DNA of 64,000 nucleotides, from assembly GCF_042649685.1 (NCBI RefSeq), contig NZ_JBHRZT010000043.1, positions 1 to 64,000 of the forward strand, written 5' to 3'. The notes beneath the pieces were generated by a model. It did not search any database and was not told the DNA's origin. It saw only the letters and a program-made list of their open reading frames with translations. Source of the DNA: Bacillus_BA songklensis. GTDB lineage: Bacteria > Bacillota > Bacilli > Bacillales > Bacillaceae_H. Of the stretch, positions 60,151-64,000 are shown piece by piece (the stretch's first letter is position 1; every line of letters starts with the position of its first letter). Both the position numbers and the translations under genes were made by a program.

Positions 60151-60337
60151 ATTGGTCCCCTCCCTGCATTGATTCAATCGTTGTTTACTATTTATAGCAT
60201 AACGCTTTTAGGGCAATTTACACAATATATGTGGGAAACTACTAAACATTTGCTTTAAAATACGAATATACGGATTCAGTTTTTTAACCTTTATTTACCA
60301 TACATAATAACACTTACATAAATGATAAATAGCAGAA

Positions 60338-60560
60338 TGTAGACAAGTTCCCTTGCCTGACATGGACGACCGGCTTTCCATGATGCATAATACAAAGACT
60401 TTCATACCTTTCTTCCTCTATGCTCCATCCGATGGCTGGAAAATATGATGGTGATCCCCTGTGCCTTTAAATCTAATAATCCTTCTTTCAACAATTCTAC
60501 ATTGATGGGATCCAGCCCGCTGAATGGTTCATCAAGGATGAGCAGCTGAAATGTTTCATA
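60338..60560 (-). pseudogene. Decayed ABC-type ATPase (yhaQ-like)
   Basis: On the minus strand TFQLLILDEPFSGLDPINVE reads on to FSSHRMEH, the Walker B to H-loop part of a NatA/YhaQ-type ATPase. One base shift then gives EEERYESLCIMHHGKPVVHV, the usual next segment. The N-terminal Walker A half is absent, and the fragment ends near 60560. B. subtilis has yhaQ near here. The rest of 60151-60630 shows no gene. Confidence 0.7.
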
Positions 60561-60630
60561 AAAATTTTAGCAGGAAAATGTCTAGTTAGTGAGAATAATG
60601 TATTGAACAACAGATGAAGGGGGATAGGGA

Positions 60631-60816
60631 ATGGGAATTTACACATTGACGGTATTTGAAAAAGATGGGGAGAAGCTGCTCGATGAAACATTCGAAGCAG
60701 CAAACGATGCTGAAGCGAAAAAGCTGGGGGAAACTCGCTTGCACGAACTTCAGTTTGCGGATAAAACACATCGCTGCACATCCCCAAGCGGAAAACTGCT
60801 GCTGTTTCACCGCTAA
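60631..60816 (+). CDS. yhzC: YhzC-like small protein
   Basis: 61 residues: MGIYTLTVFEKDGEKLLDET, FEAANDAEAKKLGETRLHEL, CTSPSGKLLLFHR. The sequence and position near yhaM fit YhzC. GGGGGATAGGG is the SD. Function unknown. Confidence 0.8.
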   Translation: MGIYTLTVFEKDGEKLLDETFEAANDAEAKKLGETRLHELQFADKTHRCTSPSGKLLLFHR

Positions 60817-60869
60817 AAAAACTTACTTATAAGTTCGGGTAAAGAGCTGTAATATTATTTTAAAATGAA

Positions 60870-60918
60870 AGGGGTTGTCCCCAAACGATAGGTATCATGT
60901 CGTTTGGGGACAACCCCT
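60870..60918. repeat. Long hairpin, 19-bp arms
   Basis: The arms AGGGGTTGTCCCCAAACGA and TCGTTTGGGGACAACCCCT are exact reverse complements around 11 bases. It immediately precedes copy B of the dispersed repeat. Lies between convergent yhzC and yhaR, so it may end transcripts. Confidence 0.7.
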
Positions 60919-60919
60919 C

Positions 60920-60975
60920 AAATGAAGCGTTATGAAAAATCCACCAAAATCAAGGGTTTTCCTGACGCTTCATTT
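60920..60975. repeat. Dispersed hairpin repeat, copy B
   Basis: AAATGAAGCGT and ACGCTTCATTT are perfect 11-base terminal inverted arms. The centre has AAAATCAAGGGTT as in copy A (2027-2081), and both are followed by TTTAAAAACA or TTAAAAACA. See copy A. Confidence 0.65.
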
Positions 60976-61034
60976 GCTTTAAAAACAGTTTATACTTCTA
61001 GGAGAGGACTTTTGAATCAGCTCCTTCATGTGTC

Positions 61035-61808
61035 TTATCTTCCTGCAAATGTTGGGAGACGTTTTTCCAAGAAAGCCTGTATGCCTTCCCGATGATCTTT
61101 CGTATCCCTCATTTTAGCTTGTCCCTTTGTTTCCATCTTTAAAATATGCTGAAGCTCTGCAGCCGTTTGCTGCATATAAAGCTGTTTTGTTTCTTTCATG
61201 GCAAGCACGGGCTTACGGGCCCATTCAGATAGCTTTTGCTGCAAAGCCTGCTCAAGGTCTGCCGTCGCCTCGTCTACAACCCCGATACGCTGCGCCTCTG
61301 CTCCTGACAGCACTTCTCCCTTCCAAATGAGATGCTTCGCTTGATGAGCACCTAAACGTTCCTTCAGAAAATAATGTCCTCCACCGTCCGGAATTAAGCC
61401 GATGCCGATGAAATTCATGGCTACCTTCGCCTGCTCTTCGGCAATGACATAATCGCAGGCAAGCGCCAGACTAAGGCCGAGTCCTGCCGCAGAGCCGTGA
61501 ATGGCTGCAATTGTTAATTGAGGCATTGTATATAAAGTTAATACCATTGCGCCAATCGTTTCGAGAATTTGCGGGAACAGTTCCCCTGTTTCCGGCATTG
61601 TCATCATTTTAATATCTCCGCCTGCTGAAAAAGCCTTGCCGCTTCCCTTTAAAACAAGAAAATCAGCCGAACTCTTTTTGACCTCCTCCAACGCCTCAAC
61701 CATTTCTTTTAACATTTCTTGATTCAAAGCGTTATAGGATTGCGGACGATTCAAGGTTAATGTTGCCACCCGGTCTGTAAATGCTAGCTCAACCAAACGA
61801 TTGTTCAT
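61035..61808 (-). CDS. yhaR: Enoyl-CoA hydratase (YhaR-like)
   Basis: 257 residues from the ATG at 61808 (AGGGAG upstream). Crotonase fold: VLKGSGKAFSAGGDIKMM (oxyanion hole), AIHGSAAGLGLSLALACDYV, GIGLIPDGGGHYFL, then CATGGD-like catalytic region. Hydrates enoyl-CoA in fatty-acid breakdown. 18 bases from the acyl-CoA ligase gene, so they form an operon. Confidence 0.88.
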   Translation of the reverse strand: MNNRLVELAFTDRVATLTLNRPQSYNALNQEMLKEMVEALEEVKKSSADFLVLKGSGKAFSAGGDIKMMTMPETGELFPQILETIGAMVLTLYTMPQLTIAAIHGSAAGLGLSLALACDYVIAEEQAKVAMNFIGIGLIPDGGGHYFLKERLGAHQAKHLIWKGEVLSGAEAQRIGVVDEATADLEQALQQKLSEWARKPVLAMKETKQLYMQQTAAELQHILKMETKGQAKMRDTKDHREGIQAFLEKRLPTFAGR

Positions 61809-61826
61809 GTTGACGTTCACTCCCTT

Positions 61827-63440
61827 TTATTCTGATTGATAATGAGTCAATATTTGGTCACGCAATGTTCGCTTCAAAAATTTTCCTACAGATGTTTTAG
61901 GGATTTCATCTAAAAATAAAATATCATCCGGCAGCCACCATTTAGCAAATTGCGGTGCTAAGAACTGCATTAATTCCTCTTTTGTTACATGGTTTTTGGC
62001 GCTTTCCTTTAACACCACACAGGCAATCGGACGCTCTTGCCATTGTTCATGGGGTACAGGTACCACTGCCGCTTCAAACACCGATTCGTGTGCCATTAAC
62101 GCATTTTCCAGATCGACTGAAGAAATCCACTCCCCTCCGCTTTTAATCAAATCTTTTGTTCGGTCCACAATTTTAATGAATCCCTCTTCATCCACCGTGA
62201 CAACATCTCCCGTATAAAGCCAGCCATCACAAAAAGCGCCATGGCTGCGGTCGTCTTTGTGGTATTCAGAGGCAATCCATGGACCTCGTAATAGCAATTC
62301 ACCCATTTCTTTTCCATCCCACTTCACTTCTCCGTCTTTTCCCATGACTTTCATTTCGACACCGGGAACAAGTAATCCTTGTTTCGCTTTATACTCGTAT
62401 TTTTCTTCATCCGTTATATTAGATTGATAGCTTTTTAGGCGAGATAGCACAACAAGCGGACTTGTCTCGGTCATGCCGTATGCATGCACAAACGGGATGT
62501 TAAACTTCTTTTCAAACCGTTCAATGACTCCTTTCGGTGCAGCGGAACCGCCGCATAAAACTGCCCGCAAGCTGCTTGTGTCATATTCCTTTTCTTCTAA
62601 CTCTTTCAACAAGCCCAGCCAGATGGTCGGTACCCCTGCAGCGATGGTCACTTTCTCACTTTCAATCAATTCTGCCAGCAGTTTTGGGGTAAAAAATGGT
62701 CCCGGCATCACCAGGGTAGTACCGAACCAGACCGCCGCAAATGGCAACCCCCAGGCGTTTACGTGAAACATCGGGACAACAGGCATAGCAATATCCGATT
62801 CTGATACCGCTGCATTATCGGCAAGGCCCAATGCCATGCTGTGCAGAACAATCGAGCGATGAGAATATAACACTCCTTTTGGATCGCCTGTAGTCGCAGA
62901 CGTATAGCAAAGCCCGGCTGGTTCCTGCTCATTTATTTCTTTGTAAAACTCGTATGTGGGATTTCCTTGTTGAAGGATTTTCTCATAGTGGTGAACAGGA
63001 TACAGGCTTGTTGGCGGAAGCTCTTCATTGTCAGTCATGATGATATAGGCTTTAACAGTTTTAAGGTCGTCTTTGATTTGTTCAAAAAGCGGTAAGAAGC
63101 AATCATCAATGAGAAGAACCCGATCTTCTGCATGATTAATGATATAGGCAATTTGGTTCGGATCAAGACGAATATTAATCGTATGTAAAACGGCGCCCAT
63201 GCCGGGAATAGCGAAATAAGCTTCTAGATGGCGATGGTGATTCCACGCAAACGTTCCGACTTTATCTCCTTTTTCTACTCCGAAATCAACGAGTATGCTG
63301 GAAAGCTGTCTTGTTCTGCGGCCGATTTCACCATAAGACAACCGTTGAATTCCATTAGCTGTACGGGAAATCACTTTCTTTTTCGCGAAAAATTTCTCGG
63401 CCCGTTCCATCATGAGCGGGACGGTTAATTGAACATCCAT
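61827..63440 (-). CDS. Fatty-acid/acyl-CoA ligase (AMP-forming)
   Basis: About 537 residues. AMP-binding P-loop TSATTGDPKGVLYSH, FHVNAWGLPFAAVWFGTTLV, HAYGMTETSP, GDVVTVDEEGFIKIVDRTKD, and the C-terminal lysine in TSVGKFLKRTLRD. Activates medium- or long-chain acids to acyl-CoA for the hydratase encoded next. SD AGGGGTGATAGGAG. A possible cre site lies upstream. Confidence 0.88.
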   Translation of the reverse strand: MDVQLTVPLMMERAEKFFAKKKVISRTANGIQRLSYGEIGRRTRQLSSILVDFGVEKGDKVGTFAWNHHRHLEAYFAIPGMGAVLHTINIRLDPNQIAYIINHAEDRVLLIDDCFLPLFEQIKDDLKTVKAYIIMTDNEELPPTSLYPVHHYEKILQQGNPTYEFYKEINEQEPAGLCYTSATTGDPKGVLYSHRSIVLHSMALGLADNAAVSESDIAMPVVPMFHVNAWGLPFAAVWFGTTLVMPGPFFTPKLLAELIESEKVTIAAGVPTIWLGLLKELEEKEYDTSSLRAVLCGGSAAPKGVIERFEKKFNIPFVHAYGMTETSPLVVLSRLKSYQSNITDEEKYEYKAKQGLLVPGVEMKVMGKDGEVKWDGKEMGELLLRGPWIASEYHKDDRSHGAFCDGWLYTGDVVTVDEEGFIKIVDRTKDLIKSGGEWISSVDLENALMAHESVFEAAVVPVPHEQWQERPIACVVLKESAKNHVTKEELMQFLAPQFAKWWLPDDILFLDEIPKTSVGKFLKRTLRDQILTHYQSE

Positions 63441-63467
63441 CATCTCCTATCACCCCTTAAACATTTT

Positions 63468-63481
63468 GGCAAGCGCTTTCG
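63468..63481 (-). promoter_or_regulatory. Possible cre (CcpA) site
   Basis: On the minus strand CGAAAGCGCTTGCC matches the TGNAANCGNWNNCA core with two end mismatches. It lies 28 bases upstream of the ligase gene start, a plausible repressor site for catabolic fatty-acid genes. Confidence 0.35.
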
Positions 63482-63754
63482 AATTTAGTTGTCAAAATGA
63501 CCATATATATTATTTCGACACACCTTTTTACATCCCTTTTCCCAGCCTTATCATCCAGAAAAAGTTTTTCTTGATATCGCGGCGTTTCCATACCTGTATT
63601 TTTGCCCTTTAGTCAAAGCAGCCGTCTGTTCCTCTCTCTATCAATAATGAAAAAGTATTCGTTAATCAATTTGTATGTATGGGAATGGCCAAAATCTCCA
63701 AAGATGCTAGTAAAACCAAAGTCTTTGCGTACAAAGCAAAATAGGAGGGGACGC

Positions 63755-64000
63755 ATGGATTTAAATCAGGTAGTCAATAAGCGAAGAATCTATCAGCGGG
63801 ATAACAAATGGTATGTATTAGATGAAGGGTTTTCATGGAATCTTTCCACTTTAAAGAAGGAAATATTCGCTTGTATGGAAAAGAAGTTTGATTTACCTGT
63901 CATTTTTTGCGATGCGTGTGAGGCAAACAAAATCGTTTCCGAGTTGGGAAAAGAAGAAACGGAATATTTACAGTATGCTTCCGGCGTTTACTGGAGAGAG
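63755..64000 (+). CDS. Unknown protein, truncated at the window edge
   Basis: The ATG at 63755 follows AGGAGGGG. Frame: MDLNQVVNKRRIYQRDNKWY, then EGFSWNLSTLKKEIFACMEK and FDLPVIFCDACEANKIVSEL, open to the last base (81 residues). Divergent from the acyl-CoA ligase. Alternating polar/aromatic start, no recognised domain. Confidence 0.65.
   Translation, partial: MDLNQVVNKRRIYQRDNKWYVLDEGFSWNLSTLKKEIFACMEKKFDLPVIFCDACEANKIVSELGKEETEYLQYASGVYWRE

Overview
This 64 kb window is a Bacillaceae (Firmicutes) chromosome segment carrying a complete-looking 38.5 kb siphovirus prophage. The host assignment rests on gene content and order that match the Bacillus subtilis hemEHY-pbpF-hmoB and yhaA-ecsCBA-hit-serC-trpP-yhaH-hpr-yhaI-prsA-yhaL-yhaM-yhzC-yhaR neighbourhoods, on tandem sigma-A promoters before 16S rRNA, on strong Shine-Dalgarno (SD) sequences and on YjcZ-type sporulation proteins. 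I do not assign a species. All functions are read from the sequence by eye; no database search was run.

Layout: 1-580 holds the first bases of a 16S rRNA gene (minus strand), its boxA-like leader, two tandem promoters and two hairpins after hemY. 574-7365 is the haem block (hemY, hemH, hemE on the minus strand), a class A penicillin-binding protein and the haem monooxygenase hmoB. 7476-8734 and 47200-47337 are two halves of one membrane transporter gene split by the prophage; joining them at a shared GGTAC restores an in-frame protein of about 463 residues.

Prophage (8730-47204): the right end, on the plus strand, has a CI-like repressor, an ImmA/IrrE-type protease and a large serine recombinase beside attR. 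Leftward on the minus strand follow a Cro-like gene, recombination genes (YqaJ exonuclease, RecT), replication genes (initiator with internal iterons, G39P-like loader, DnaB), small accessory genes, a RuvC-like resolvase, an ArpU late regulator, a tRNA-Ile-like gene, then HNH, terminase, portal, protease, HK97 capsid, connectors, phi13-type tail tube, gpG/gpGT with a -1 frameshift, tape measure, tail hub, fibre-like proteins, XhlA, holin and amidase. Between the lysis genes and attL lies an accessory zone: an SF2 helicase plus a 104-residue partner (the best candidate for an undescribed, possibly anti-phage, system), a remnant of a second serine recombinase next to an SOS-like dyad, a membrane-anchored protein, a zinc-ribbon protein and an HTH protein. 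A GNAT/short-protein pair and a lone plus-strand membrane gene are further cargo candidates.

47338-64000 returns to host genes: aminoacylase-type peptidase, ecsCBA, an intergenic region with four copies of an AAATGAGGTGT element, hit, serC, trpP, hpr and neighbours, prsA, yhaM, a decayed yhaQ-like ABC ATPase, enoyl-CoA hydratase and an acyl-CoA ligase. Two copies of a dispersed hairpin repeat lie in host intergenic regions (2027-2081 and 60920-60975).
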